A DNA stretch of 64,000 nucleotides, taken from assembly GCA_947453725.1 (NCBI GenBank), contig CANGHH010000012.1:1-64000 (forward strand). Direction: 5' to 3'. The notes under the pieces are model-generated. The model ran no database searches. It was not told the DNA's origin and worked only from the letters and a program-made list of their open reading frames with translations. Source of the DNA: Betaproteobacteria bacterium (GTDB taxonomy: Bacteria > Pseudomonadota > Gammaproteobacteria > Burkholderiales > Burkholderiaceae_C). A program made the translations under genes and the position numbers. Shown here piece after piece: positions 36,868 to 45,741 of the stretch. Numbering within the stretch: position 1 is the stretch's first letter; each line of letters opens with the position of its first letter.

Positions 36868-37842
36868 ATGCGCCGCCGTGAACTGATCGCTGCCCTGCCT
36901 GCAGCGCTGGCCCTGCCGCAGGCGCCCGCCTGGGCGCAGGCCTTCCCGAACCGGGTGATGCGCTACATCGTGCCGGTCGCTGCCGGTGGCGGCAGCGACC
37001 TCGTCGGCCGCACGGTGTGTGAACGTTGGGGCAAGCTGCTGGGCCAGACCATCATCGTCGACAACATCGGCGGTGGTGGCGGGGCTATCGCCTGCCAGAC
37101 CACGGCCAAGGCGCCGGCCGATGGCTACACGCTGATGCAGGGCTATGTGGCCACCCACGGCACCAGCCCGGCGACGCGCAGCAAGCTGCCCTACGACCCG
37201 ATCAAGGACTTCACGCCGGTCGGCATGATCGGCGGCACGCCGAATGTGCTGGTCGTCGATGCCAACCTGCCGATCCGCAGCCTGGCCGAATTCGTCGCCT
37301 ACCTGAAGAAGAACCCCGGCAAGGCCAGCTACGGCTCTGCGGGGCAGGGCTCGCTGACCCACCTGACGATGGAGCTGTTCAAGCAGGCCAGCGCCACCTT
37401 CATGCTGCACATTCCCTACCGCGGCATCGCGCCGGCCTTCAACGACCTGCTGGGCAGCCAGACCCAGGCCATGTTCCCGGGTCTGGCGGCGGCGCTGCCG
37501 CACATCCGCTCCGGGCGGGTGCGCCCGTTGGCCGTGACCGGCACGGCGCGCCATCCGGTGGTCAAGGACGTGCCGACGTTGATCGAGCTGGGCTACAAGG
37601 GTTTCGACGCCATCCAGTGGTACGGCGTGGTCGGCCCGGCGGGCCTGCCGGCGCCGGTCCTGGCGACGCTGCACGACACGCTGAACAAGGTGCTGACCGG
37701 CCCCGACCTGCGCGAGCGTCTGGCCGCCGAAGCCGTCGAGCCGATGCCGATGTCGGCCGCCGATTTCGGCAAGTACATCAAGGCCGACATCGCCCGGTGG
37801 ACGGCCATTGCCCGTGAACGCAAGATCGACCTTGACGCATGA
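36868..37842 (+). CDS. Bug/TctC family periplasmic binding protein (copy 3)
   Basis: 324 aa, good ribosome site AAGGAG seven bases before the ATG. Signal peptide MRRRELIAALPAALA...AWA|Q, with RRR near the start. Bug motifs MRYIVPVAAGGGSD and IPYRGIAPA. The stop overlaps the ATG of the next Bug gene. It differs from the other copies in sequence, so the four Bug proteins are not recent duplicates. Confidence 0.91.
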   Translation: MRRRELIAALPAALALPQAPAWAQAFPNRVMRYIVPVAAGGGSDLVGRTVCERWGKLLGQTIIVDNIGGGGGAIACQTTAKAPADGYTLMQGYVATHGTSPATRSKLPYDPIKDFTPVGMIGGTPNVLVVDANLPIRSLAEFVAYLKKNPGKASYGSAGQGSLTHLTMELFKQASATFMLHIPYRGIAPAFNDLLGSQTQAMFPGLAAALPHIRSGRVRPLAVTGTARHPVVKDVPTLIELGYKGFDAIQWYGVVGPAGLPAPVLATLHDTLNKVLTGPDLRERLAAEAVEPMPMSAADFGKYIKADIARWTAIARERKIDLDA

Positions 37843-38897
37843 ACAAGACCACCCCCGAAGCGCCTTCGGCGCTCCCCCTCAAGGGGTCGACCCCAGCGGC
37901 CCGGCAAAGCCGGTTCCGCGGCGTCCGCTTGATGGCGATGCTGCGCGCTGGCGCGCTCGCATCGTGCTTGCCCTTCGTTTCCGGTGGGGCCCAGGCCCAG
38001 GACTACCCGAGCAAGCCCATCCGCGTCGTCGTGCCCTTCTCGCCGGGCGGCGCGGTCGACGGCCCGATGCGGGTGGTGGCGCAGGAACTGGGCAAGCGGC
38101 TGAAGGTGCAGGTCATCGTCGACAACCGCCCGGGCGCGGGCGCCACCATCGGCAGCGGCGAAGTGGCCAAGGCCGCGCCCGACGGCTACACGCTGCTGCT
38201 GGCGTCGCAGACCAACGCCATCAGCGCCTCGCTCTACCCCAAGCTGCCGTTTGCGCCCATCGACGACTTCGTCGGCGTCAGCCTGCTCGGCCGCGAGCCG
38301 GGCGTGCTCGTGGTCCACCCGAGCCTGCCGGTGAAGAACGTGGCCGAGCTGATCGCGCTGGCCAAGGCCAAGCCCGGCGCGCTGAACTACGCCAGTTCCG
38401 GCAACGGCAGCGGCCAACACCTGTTCATGGCCCAGTTCGCCAGCATGGCGGGCATCAAGATGACGCATGTGCCCTACCGCGGCAGCGGCCAGGCCACGAC
38501 CGACCTGCTGGCCGGCACGGTGCCGATCTCGATGCCCGGCACCGCCGGCATGGTGGCCCACATCAAGGCCGGCAAGCTGCGGCCGCTGGCCACCAGCGGA
38601 GCCCTGCGCTCGCCGCAACTGCCCGATGTGCCGACGCTGGCCGAGAGCGGCGTCACCGGCTACTCGGCCTATGTCTGGATGGGGCTGCTGGCGCCCAAGG
38701 GCACGCCGGTGGCACTGATCGACAGGCTGAACCGCGAGCTGAAGCTGGTGATGGCGCTGCCCGAGGTCAAGACCCATTTCGCCGAAGCCGGCATCGAGAT
38801 CGTGGCCTCCACGCCGGCCGAGATGGACAGCTTTTTCCGCGACGAACGGGACCACTGGGCGCGTGTCGTCAAAGAGTCCGGCGCGCGCGTCGATTGA
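37839..38897 (+). CDS. Bug/TctC family periplasmic binding protein (copy 4), with repeat-derived N-terminus
   Basis: 352 aa if started at the ATG overlapping the previous stop. In that case residues ~4-28 are translated from a copy of the dispersed intergenic repeat, and the hydrophobic leader (MAMLRAGALASCLPFVSGGA) lies only at residues 32-51. A start at ATG 37932 gives 321 aa, the normal family length, with the leader at the front. Body motifs YPSKPIRVVVPFSPGG, NRPGAGATIG and VPYRGSGQA are normal. Export from the long form would need a very long positively charged n-region. Confidence 0.88.
   Translation: MNKTTPEAPSALPLKGSTPAARQSRFRGVRLMAMLRAGALASCLPFVSGGAQAQDYPSKPIRVVVPFSPGGAVDGPMRVVAQELGKRLKVQVIVDNRPGAGATIGSGEVAKAAPDGYTLLLASQTNAISASLYPKLPFAPIDDFVGVSLLGREPGVLVVHPSLPVKNVAELIALAKAKPGALNYASSGNGSGQHLFMAQFASMAGIKMTHVPYRGSGQATTDLLAGTVPISMPGTAGMVAHIKAGKLRPLATSGALRSPQLPDVPTLAESGVTGYSAYVWMGLLAPKGTPVALIDRLNRELKLVMALPEVKTHFAEAGIEIVASTPAEMDSFFRDERDHWARVVKESGARVD
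37849..37923 (+). repeat. Dispersed post-stop repeat, copy D (inside a Bug reading frame)
   Basis: About 75 bp starting seven bases after the stop of Bug copy 3. Palindromes GAAGCGCCTTCGGCGC and CCCCTCAAGGGG are followed by the family tail GCAAAGCCGGTTCCGCGG. It overlaps the 5' end of the next frame, which reads through it. Confidence 0.75.
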
Positions 38898-38928
38898 ATT
38901 CCCTGCTCACCATTCAACAGGATTTCCC

Positions 38929-39861
38929 ATGACCCCAATCACCGGCCAGGAACACTGGACCACCAAGAAAACCGCCGATGGCGACGTCAAGCTCTTCCTG
39001 TGGGAAAAGTACGTCGGCGCTCCTGAAGACCAGGCCGGCAAGCCGGTGATGCTGTGGGTGCACGGCTCGTCGATGGCCAGCCAGCCGACCTTCGACCTGA
39101 CCGTGCCCGGCCGCCCTGACAGCAGCGTGATGGACTGGTTCGCCGAACGCGGCTTCGTCTGCTGGTGTGTCGACATGGAGGGCTACGGCCGCAGCGACAA
39201 GACGCGCGACATCTACTGCGACATCGCCAACGGCGCCGCCGACCTGGAAGCCGCCACCGACTACATCTACGCGACGCGCGGCGTGCGCAGTTTCCTGACC
39301 TACGGCATCAGCAGCGGCGCGCTGCGCGCCGCGCTGTTCGCGCAGAACCACCCTGAGCGCGTGTCGCGCCTGGCGCTGGACGCCTTCGTCTGGACCGGCG
39401 AGGGCGCGCCGACGCTGGAGCAACGCCGCAAGAAGCTGCCCGAGTTCATCGCCAACAAGCGCCGACCCATCGACCGCGCCTTCGTGCGCAGCATCTTCTC
39501 GCGCGACCACGCCGACTGCGCCGACGCCAACACCGTCGAGGCCTTCGCCGACGCCATCCTGGCGCTCGACGACAGCATGCCCAACGGCACCTACATCGAC
39601 ATGTGCAGCCGGCTGCCGGTGGTCGATCCGCTGAAGATCACCGTGCCGACCGTGGTGCTGCGCGGCCAGTTCGACGGCATTGCCGGCTTCGACGACCTGT
39701 TGAGCTTTTTCAAGCACCTGCCGCACCCGGACAAGCAGTTCACCGTGCTCAACGGCATCAGCCACGCCAGCTTCCAGCAGAAGAACTACAAGATGGTCTA
39801 CCAGATCCTGCATGCGTATTTCACGCAGCCGGCACCCGCCTACACCGACTACGGACATTGA
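38929..39861 (+). CDS. Alpha/beta hydrolase
   Basis: 310 aa from ATG 38929 with an AGGA ribosome site. Oxyanion-hole region WVHGSSMASQPT, nucleophile elbow YGISSGALRA (G-x-S-x-G as GISSG), acid in RGQFDGIAG and catalytic His in GISHASFQ. No signal peptide, so cytoplasmic. In the nicotinate pathway an alpha/beta hydrolase (NicD) removes formyl from N-formylmaleamate; the molybdenum hydroxylase and formamidase-type neighbours make an amide or ester of a ring-cleavage product a reasonable substrate, but this is inference. Confidence 0.87.
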   Translation: MTPITGQEHWTTKKTADGDVKLFLWEKYVGAPEDQAGKPVMLWVHGSSMASQPTFDLTVPGRPDSSVMDWFAERGFVCWCVDMEGYGRSDKTRDIYCDIANGAADLEAATDYIYATRGVRSFLTYGISSGALRAALFAQNHPERVSRLALDAFVWTGEGAPTLEQRRKKLPEFIANKRRPIDRAFVRSIFSRDHADCADANTVEAFADAILALDDSMPNGTYIDMCSRLPVVDPLKITVPTVVLRGQFDGIAGFDDLLSFFKHLPHPDKQFTVLNGISHASFQQKNYKMVYQILHAYFTQPAPAYTDYGH

Positions 39862-39940
39862 GCCCCCAAGCTCGCTAGCGCTCGCTACCCCCCGAGGGGG
39901 CCGTCCGCCAGCGGCCCGGCAGAGCCGGTTCCGCGGCGGG
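39862..39940 (+). repeat. Dispersed post-stop repeat, copy A
   Basis: 79 bp starting at the base after the hydrolase stop. Contains CCCCCAAGCTCGC, the CCCCCCGAGGGGG palindrome and the tail GGCAGAGCCGGTTCCGCGG. Closest relative is copy B at 12129-12209 (about 90% identical by eye, opposite strand, again directly after a stop codon). Confidence 0.82.
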
Positions 39941-39969
39941 AAACTTGGTCAATTCACTGGAGACATGTC

Positions 39970-40788
39970 ATGCGGAAGTTGCTTCGTTCGATCATTGGCA
40001 CGCTGGCCCTTTGTGCAGCGCTGCCGGCCCTGGCCGGCGACAAGATCAAGGTGCAGTGGCTGGGCCAGGCCGCGTTCAAGATCACGACACTGGACGACAA
40101 GGTCATCGTCATCGACCCCTGGCTGCTCACCAACCCGAAGACGCCGCCCGAGTTCAAGAAGCTCGAGGCGCTGGGCAAGGTCGACGTGGTGCTGGTGAGC
40201 CACGCCCACTTCGACCACATGGCCGACGCGGCCGACCTGGCCAAGCTGAACAACGCCCCGCTGTGGGCGCCCGCCGGCCTGTCGCAGTCTTTCATCACCT
40301 TGGGCGTGCTGCCGGCCACCCAGGCGCTGCGCATCAACAAGAGCGGCACCGTCACGCCGGTCGGTCCGAAGGTGAAGATCACGCTGGTGCACGCCGAGCA
40401 CAGCTCGGAGCTGGTCTGGAAGAACCCGGCCACCGGCAAGGACGAGACCCATGTCGGCGGCGAGCCGGGCGGTTTCATCGTCGAGCTCGAGAACGGCTTC
40501 AGGATCTGGCACATGGGCGACACCGGCGTCTTCGGCGACATGAAGCTGATCGCCGATATGTACAAGCCCGACCTGGTGCTGATGCCGATCGGCGGCGGCC
40601 AGTTCGTGCTGAATCCGGTGGATGCGGCGATGGTCACGCGCGACTTCATCAAGCCCAGGACCGTGATTCCGATGCACTACCTGACCAACCCGGGTCTGCC
40701 GGGCACGCCGGCCGAATTCATCAAGGCGCTGGGCAACAGCGCCACCAAGGTGCTGGCGATCAACCCCGGCGAGACGGTCGAGTTCTGA
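39970..40788 (+). CDS. Exported metallo-beta-lactamase-fold hydrolase (UlaG/UPF0173-like)
   Basis: 272 aa. Signal peptide MRKLLRSIIGTLALCAALPALA|G, then an MBL fold: SHAHFDHMAD carries the HxHxDH metal ligands, AEHSS and GDTGVFGDM the further His and Asp, and IPMHY the last His. The fold places it with UlaG-like lactonases/phosphodiesterases, but with a leader for the periplasm. Set between the alpha/beta hydrolase and an amidase, separated from the former by repeat copy A. Confidence 0.88.
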   Translation: MRKLLRSIIGTLALCAALPALAGDKIKVQWLGQAAFKITTLDDKVIVIDPWLLTNPKTPPEFKKLEALGKVDVVLVSHAHFDHMADAADLAKLNNAPLWAPAGLSQSFITLGVLPATQALRINKSGTVTPVGPKVKITLVHAEHSSELVWKNPATGKDETHVGGEPGGFIVELENGFRIWHMGDTGVFGDMKLIADMYKPDLVLMPIGGGQFVLNPVDAAMVTRDFIKPRTVIPMHYLTNPGLPGTPAEFIKALGNSATKVLAINPGETVEF

Positions 40789-40790
40789 CG

Positions 40791-41780
40791 ATGGGCGACC
40801 GCACCGCACCGGTTGTTCCGCACGCCCAGCACGGTCCCGGTTGCGGCTGCGCGCACAGCATCCACCGCCACCAGCACCACGTCGGCTGGAACAAGGACTT
40901 TGCCCCGGTGCTGCGCGTGGCGCCGGGCGAGTGCGTCGAGTTCGAGGTCTTCGAGGCCTCGGGCGGGCAGCTCTCGCCGACCTCGACGGTGGCCGATGTC
41001 GGCACCCTCGACTTCGGGCGCATCAACCCGGTCACCGGCCCGGTCTTCATCGACGGCGCCGAAGCCGGCGACGTGCTGAAGGTGACGCTGCTCGGCTTCC
41101 AGCCCTCGGGCTGGGGCTGGACGGCCAACATACCGGGCTTCGGCCTGCTGGCCGACGAGTTCAAGGAGCCGGCGCTGCACCTCTGGCAGTACGACGCCAG
41201 CACCCTGGCGCCGGCGCTCTACGGCCGCCACGGGCGCGTGCCGCTGAAGCCCTTCACCGGCACCATCGGCGTCGCGCCCGCGGCGCCCGGCCTGCACAGC
41301 ATCGTGCCGCCGCGCCGCGTCGGCGGCAACCTGGACGTGCGCGACATCGCCACCGGCACCGAGCTCTACCTGCCGGTCGAAGTGACCGGCGCGCTGTTCT
41401 CGGTCGGCGATACCCACGCTGCGCAGGGCGACGGCGAGGTCTGCGGCACGGCCATCGAAAGCCCGATGAGCGTGGCCCTGCAGTTCGACCTGATCAAGAA
41501 CGAGCCGCTGGCCTTCCCGCGCTTCACGACACCGGGGCCGGTCACGCGCCACCTCGACGCCAAGGGCTACGAAGTCACCACCGGCATCGGCCCCGACCTG
41601 ATGGAAGCCGCCCGCGCCGCGGTGCGCGCGATGGTCGACCTGCTCAGCCGCCGCCACGGCATGCCGGCGGTGGAGGCCTACATGCTGTGCAGCGTTTGCG
41701 GCGACCTGCGCATCAGCGAGATCGTCGACATGCCGAACTGGACGGTTTCGTTTTACTTCCCGCGGGTCGTCTTCGACTGA
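40791..41780 (+). CDS. Acetamidase/formamidase family enzyme
   Basis: 329 aa from ATG 40791, two bases after the MBL stop. The FmdA/AmdA fold runs through the whole length: HHVGWNKDFAPVL, DVGTLDFGRINPVTGPVFI, IPGFGLLADEF, then GDTHAAQGDGEVCGTAIE with conserved metal/active-site His and Glu. Such enzymes release ammonia from formamide, acetamide or related amides. The N-terminal Cys/His-rich HAQHGPGCGCAHSIHRHQ is unusual and may bind metal. Last gene of the plus-strand catabolic run. Confidence 0.9.
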   Translation: MGDRTAPVVPHAQHGPGCGCAHSIHRHQHHVGWNKDFAPVLRVAPGECVEFEVFEASGGQLSPTSTVADVGTLDFGRINPVTGPVFIDGAEAGDVLKVTLLGFQPSGWGWTANIPGFGLLADEFKEPALHLWQYDASTLAPALYGRHGRVPLKPFTGTIGVAPAAPGLHSIVPPRRVGGNLDVRDIATGTELYLPVEVTGALFSVGDTHAAQGDGEVCGTAIESPMSVALQFDLIKNEPLAFPRFTTPGPVTRHLDAKGYEVTTGIGPDLMEAARAAVRAMVDLLSRRHGMPAVEAYMLCSVCGDLRISEIVDMPNWTVSFYFPRVVFD

Positions 41781-41805
41781 GCTGCGCCGGCTGGCCGCGC
41801 CCGGT

Positions 41806-43977
41806 TCAGAACTTCATGGTCAGCGTCATCCGCGCCTGGCGCGGCGCCCCCGGGCTGATGTTGTTGTTGCCGTCGGCGGTGGCGAAGTAGCGGCGCTTGA
41901 ACAGGTTTTCGACGTTCAGCGCCAGCTGGGTGCCGCTGCCGGCCCAGCGCCTGTAGAGCGCGGCATCTGCGCGCGTCCAGCCGGGCAGGGCCACCTGGTT
42001 GTCCAGGCTGGTGACGACCCGTCCCTGGTGCAGCAGGCCCATGCCGGCGCCCAGGCCGTGGCCCAGGTCCACCCGGTTCCACAGCGTCAGCATGTGGCGC
42101 GGCACCAGTTGCAGCCGGGCGCCGGCTGCAGCGGCGGAGGTGGTGCTGACGATGCGGCCGTCCAGGAATGCGTAGCCGCCATGCAGCTGCCAGCCGGGCC
42201 GCACCTCGCCCTGCAGGCTCAGCTCGGCGCCTTCGGTGCGCTGCTGGCCGGTCTTCACGAAGTAGCCCGGGTTCAGCGCGTCGGGTGAGCGCACGTCACG
42301 CCGGTCCAGCCGGAAGACGGCAGCCGACAGCGTCAGCCGGGGCGCCAGGTCCCAGCGGGCGCCGACTTCGGTGTTGATGGACTTCTCGGGCGCCAGGTCG
42401 GCGGTGTTCGGCGCCAGGCTCAAGGTCTCGCCCGACGGCAGAAACGAAGAGGCATGACTGGCGTAGGCGCTGAAGGTGGCTGCGGGGCTCCAGATCAGGC
42501 CCAGGCGCGGGCTGGCGGCCTTGTCGGTGCGCGCCAGGTCGACCGGCGTCGCGGTGGTCCGCAGGTCGTCGAAACGGGTCTCGTAGCGGTCGAAGCGCAG
42601 GCCGGCCAGCAGCTTCCACTGCGGGTCCAGCATCACCAGGTCCTGCAGCAGCAGCGCCGCCACCTGACCGACGACGCGGTTGTTGGCGTCGCTGCCGCTG
42701 GCGCGGAAGGCGGTGGCCACCGCGCCGGGTGCGCTGGTGGGCACGCCGATCAGCACCTGCGTGGCCGTCGCGCCGAAGTAGCCGGTCTGGCGCTGGTTGC
42801 GGCTGCGCTGGTGGCCCAGTTCCAGGCCCAGCAGCAACTGGTGCTGCAGGCCGAAGGCGCTGCCCTCGGTGCGCAGGTCGGTCTGGTTGAACAGGTTGCT
42901 GCGGCGATTGGCGTTGTTGTAGGCCGCCAGCTTGAAGTTGCCGGCGGCGTCCACCGAACTGCTGTTGGCGTTGTCGGCGTAGACGTTCTGGTAGAACTTG
43001 TCGTAATGCGTCAGGCGCAGGCTGTTTTTCAGCTGCACCGCGCCGAAGTCGTGTTCCAGCACCGCGTAGGCACCGTCGACCAGCGAGCGCGCCCTGCTCT
43101 GCGCGGCGTTGCCGTAGAAGGTGGCCGGGTTGCCATCCAGCGGCCGGCCGTCGCGCGACGGCACGCCGCGGTCGGCGGTGCGTTCGTCCTGCAGGTGCTC
43201 GGTGCCCAAGGTCAGGGCCGTGGCGCGCCCCGGCAGCGCCGTCAGCACGGGGTTGAGGGCCCAACGTGCCAGGCTGTAGCCGTCGCGGAAACTGCGGCCC
43301 TTGTCGGCCATCGCGTTGACGCGGCCGACCCAGCCTGCGGCCAGCGCGCCGCCCAGGTCGGCGGTGCCGCGCAGCCCGCCCTGGCTGCTGGCGCTGAGGC
43401 TGGCCTCGGCGATGCGGCGCAGCTGCGGCTGCTTGCTGAGGCGGTTGACGATGCCGCCCGCGCCGCCGCGGCCAAAGACCATGCCGCCGGCGCCTTTGAG
43501 CACCTCGACGCGGTCCAGGTTGTAGAGGTCGCGGAAGACCTGCGCATCGTCGCGCACGCCGTCGATGTACAGGTCGGCCGAGGTGCTGATGCCGCGCAGC
43601 ACGAACTGGTCGCGGTTGCCTTCGCCCTGGTGCACGCTGGTACCGGGCACGCTGCGCATGACGTCGGCCAGGCTCTGCATCGCCTGGTCCTGCATCAGGG
43701 CGGCGGGCACGACGGTCAGCGACGCCGGCGTCTCCTTCAGCGGCAGGTCGATCTTGCTGGCGGTGCTGGCGCTGACGGCGCGGTAGTTGTCCGCGGCGCG
43801 GCCGGTGACGACGATCTGCTGCGGAGCCGCCACGGCGACCAGGGTGGTGCCGGCGGCGACCGGTTCAGCCGCTTGCGCGGCCAGGGGCAGGGTGCTTGCG
43901 GCCAGCGCGCTCCAGGCGGCGAGCAGGGCGCGGGTTTCGGGTTTGGCGTTGCGGCTGGGCGGCTTGGCAGGTTTCAT
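41806..43977 (-). CDS. TonB-dependent siderophore receptor
   Basis: 723 aa from ATG 43977. Signal peptide ends TLPLAAQA|A; TonB box QIVVTG near residue 53; plug domain to ~185 with IDLPLKETPASLTVVP; 22-strand barrel ending in Phe (MTLTMKF). FhuE/FpvA-like ferrisiderophore receptors share this layout. A Fur-type palindrome lies just upstream and overlaps the probable -10, so expression should be iron-repressed. No TonB/ExbBD, siderophore synthesis or ABC uptake genes are in the window. Convergent with the amidase gene. Confidence 0.93.
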   Translation of the reverse strand: MKPAKPPSRNAKPETRALLAAWSALAASTLPLAAQAAEPVAAGTTLVAVAAPQQIVVTGRAADNYRAVSASTASKIDLPLKETPASLTVVPAALMQDQAMQSLADVMRSVPGTSVHQGEGNRDQFVLRGISTSADLYIDGVRDDAQVFRDLYNLDRVEVLKGAGGMVFGRGGAGGIVNRLSKQPQLRRIAEASLSASSQGGLRGTADLGGALAAGWVGRVNAMADKGRSFRDGYSLARWALNPVLTALPGRATALTLGTEHLQDERTADRGVPSRDGRPLDGNPATFYGNAAQSRARSLVDGAYAVLEHDFGAVQLKNSLRLTHYDKFYQNVYADNANSSSVDAAGNFKLAAYNNANRRSNLFNQTDLRTEGSAFGLQHQLLLGLELGHQRSRNQRQTGYFGATATQVLIGVPTSAPGAVATAFRASGSDANNRVVGQVAALLLQDLVMLDPQWKLLAGLRFDRYETRFDDLRTTATPVDLARTDKAASPRLGLIWSPAATFSAYASHASSFLPSGETLSLAPNTADLAPEKSINTEVGARWDLAPRLTLSAAVFRLDRRDVRSPDALNPGYFVKTGQQRTEGAELSLQGEVRPGWQLHGGYAFLDGRIVSTTSAAAAGARLQLVPRHMLTLWNRVDLGHGLGAGMGLLHQGRVVTSLDNQVALPGWTRADAALYRRWAGSGTQLALNVENLFKRRYFATADGNNNISPGAPRQARMTLTMKF

Positions 43978-43997
43978 CAACGGTTCTCAAATGCGAC

Positions 43998-44022
43998 TCA
44001 TTCTCATCATAAACGAGAATGA
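43998..44022. promoter_or_regulatory. Fur box upstream of the TonB-dependent receptor
   Basis: Inverted repeat TCATTCTC (43998-44005) and GAGAATGA (44015-44022), matching the Fur consensus hexamers (GATAAT/ATTATC relatives with GAGAATGA typical of GC-rich hosts). A TATGAT -10-like element (44011-44006, minus strand) lies inside it, the right place for repression. Confidence 0.75.
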
Positions 44023-44141
44023 TTCGTATTTGATATGAACCGGAGCACGTCAAGGTGGCCAGCCAGCCGAGCCTGAAATGCAGACGGCCGGTGGGTTCGC
44101 CACCGGCCGTCTTCAGCACAGGGCGGCTGCGCCGCGCACCC

Positions 44142-44969
44142 TCAGACGATCTTCACCGACAGGTGGGGCAGCTTGTCGATGTGGCATTCGATGACATCGC
44201 CGCGCACCACCGGACCGACGTTCTCGGGCGTGCCGGAGTAGATGATGTCGCCGGGGAAGAGCTCGTTGGCCTGCGACAGCTTGCTGATCTGCTCGGCGAC
44301 GCTCCAGATCATCTGGGTCAGGTCGGCGCTCTGTTTCGTCACGCCGTTGACCTTGAGCCAGATGCTGCCCTTGGTGAAATGGCCGATGTCGCGCACCAGG
44401 TGCAGCGGGCCGATCGGGGCCGAGTGGTCGAAACTCTTGCCGATCTCCCAGGGCTTCTTCTCGTCGCCCATCGCGCGTTGCAGGTCGCGCCGCGTCATGT
44501 CCAGGCCCAGCGCGTAGGCGTAGACGCAGTCCAGCGCCTTTTCAACCGGGATGTCCTTGCCGCCCTTGTCCAGCGCGGCGACCAGTTCCACCTCATAGTG
44601 GTAGTTCTTGGTCAAGGTCGGGTAGGGGTGGTCGGCCACCGTGCCGATGGCCACGTTCTGGATCGCATCGGTCGGTTTCTGGAAGAAGAAGGGCGGCTCG
44701 CGGGTCGGGTCCGAACCCATTTCGCGGGCGTGCGCCGCGTAGTTGCGGCCGATGCAGTAGATGCGCCGCACCGGAAAGGACAGCGGGCTGCCGACGATGG
44801 GCAGGAAGACACCCGGCACCTTGAAGGGTGTCGGGGCCGCGGCCAGCTCGCCGGGCGCGGCGCAGCCGCTGGTGACGGTGCCGACCGCCGCGCCGACCGT
44901 CATCGCGGCGGCCGATTGCAGCGCGCTGCGCCGGCTGGGTTGCGCCAGGGCGCGTTGGGCATCTTTCAT
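44142..44969 (-). CDS. Exported fumarylacetoacetate hydrolase family protein (Tat signal)
   Basis: 275 aa from ATG 44969, ribosome site GGAGA. The N-terminus is a twin-arginine signal: SRRSAL at residues 12-17, hydrophobic to ~33, then TSGC with Cys36 as a possible lipid anchor. The mature part is a full FAH domain: GRNYAAHAREMG, metal ligands in YEVELVAALDKGGKD, DMTRRDLQ, GKSFDHSAPIGPL, and GDIIYSGTPENVG. FAH enzymes are normally cytoplasmic, so folded export to the periplasm is notable. No related gene is adjacent; the TonB receptor upstream is a separate unit. Confidence 0.88.
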   Translation of the reverse strand: MKDAQRALAQPSRRSALQSAAAMTVGAAVGTVTSGCAAPGELAAAPTPFKVPGVFLPIVGSPLSFPVRRIYCIGRNYAAHAREMGSDPTREPPFFFQKPTDAIQNVAIGTVADHPYPTLTKNYHYEVELVAALDKGGKDIPVEKALDCVYAYALGLDMTRRDLQRAMGDEKKPWEIGKSFDHSAPIGPLHLVRDIGHFTKGSIWLKVNGVTKQSADLTQMIWSVAEQISKLSQANELFPGDIIYSGTPENVGPVVRGDVIECHIDKLPHLSVKIV

Positions 44970-45053
44970 GGGTTCTCCGGGGGTTGGGGCACAGCCGGTC
45001 ACTCTACGTCGCGCGCCGCGCGCTGCCCATCAGGCTAGCCCGGATAGCGGCCG

Positions 45054-45665
45054 CTACGACAACAACTTCACCAGCGTGTCGGGGTGGATGGGCAGCGCCG
45101 TCAGCCCGGCCACGCCCATCAGCACGCCGAAGCCGGTCGGCACCAGCGTCACCCAGTACAGCGGCCACAGGCCGGTCAGCGCGGTGACGGCCAGCAGCGC
45201 GATGGCGATGGCCAGCAGTGCATCGGACAGGTCGAACTGGTCGTCGCGGTAGTTCAGCGCGTCGTAGGTCTTCTGGTCGTCCTCGGCCTGGGCCTTCAGG
45301 GCGTCTTTCTTGCGCGCCTGATCGGCCGCCACGCCGCGGTACCTCGCGATGGCCGCGTCGTAGGCTGCCGTGCTGGCCGGCGGCGCCGCCAGGCGGGCCA
45401 GTTCCAGCTGCGTCGCGGTGGCTTCCGCAAGGTCCTGGCGGACATTGCGCGCCTGGTAGTAGGCCCAGTGGTCCAGCTTGTCGGCCTGGGCCTGCTGCAT
45501 GGCCTGCACGATGTTGTCGTCCTTGACCTTGCAGATGCCCATGAAGGTGGCCAGCACCGCCACGGTGACGGCCACCGCCGCGTTCAGCCGCGCCGTCGAG
45601 CGGGCCTGCGCCTTCTCGGCGGCGGCCCGCGCCTGTTCGATCAATTCTTTCGGGTCGATGTCCAT
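45054..45665 (-). CDS. DUF4337 family membrane protein
   Basis: 203 aa from ATG 45665. A membrane helix near the N-terminus (AAVAVTVAVLATFMGI), a soluble charged coiled-coil-like middle with KVKDDNIVQAMQQAQADK, and two C-terminal membrane helices. This is the DUF4337 pattern; function unknown. Divergent from the exported SAM-hydrolase-family gene. Confidence 0.82.
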   Translation of the reverse strand: MDIDPKELIEQARAAAEKAQARSTARLNAAVAVTVAVLATFMGICKVKDDNIVQAMQQAQADKLDHWAYYQARNVRQDLAEATATQLELARLAAPPASTAAYDAAIARYRGVAADQARKKDALKAQAEDDQKTYDALNYRDDQFDLSDALLAIAIALLAVTALTGLWPLYWVTLVPTGFGVLMGVAGLTALPIHPDTLVKLLS

Positions 45666-45741
45666 GGTGGTCGAGCCTAGCCGAACGAGAATGCGCGGGC
45701 GCCATTCGGCCGTGTGGAAATCTGCTGCGAAGGATTCGAAC

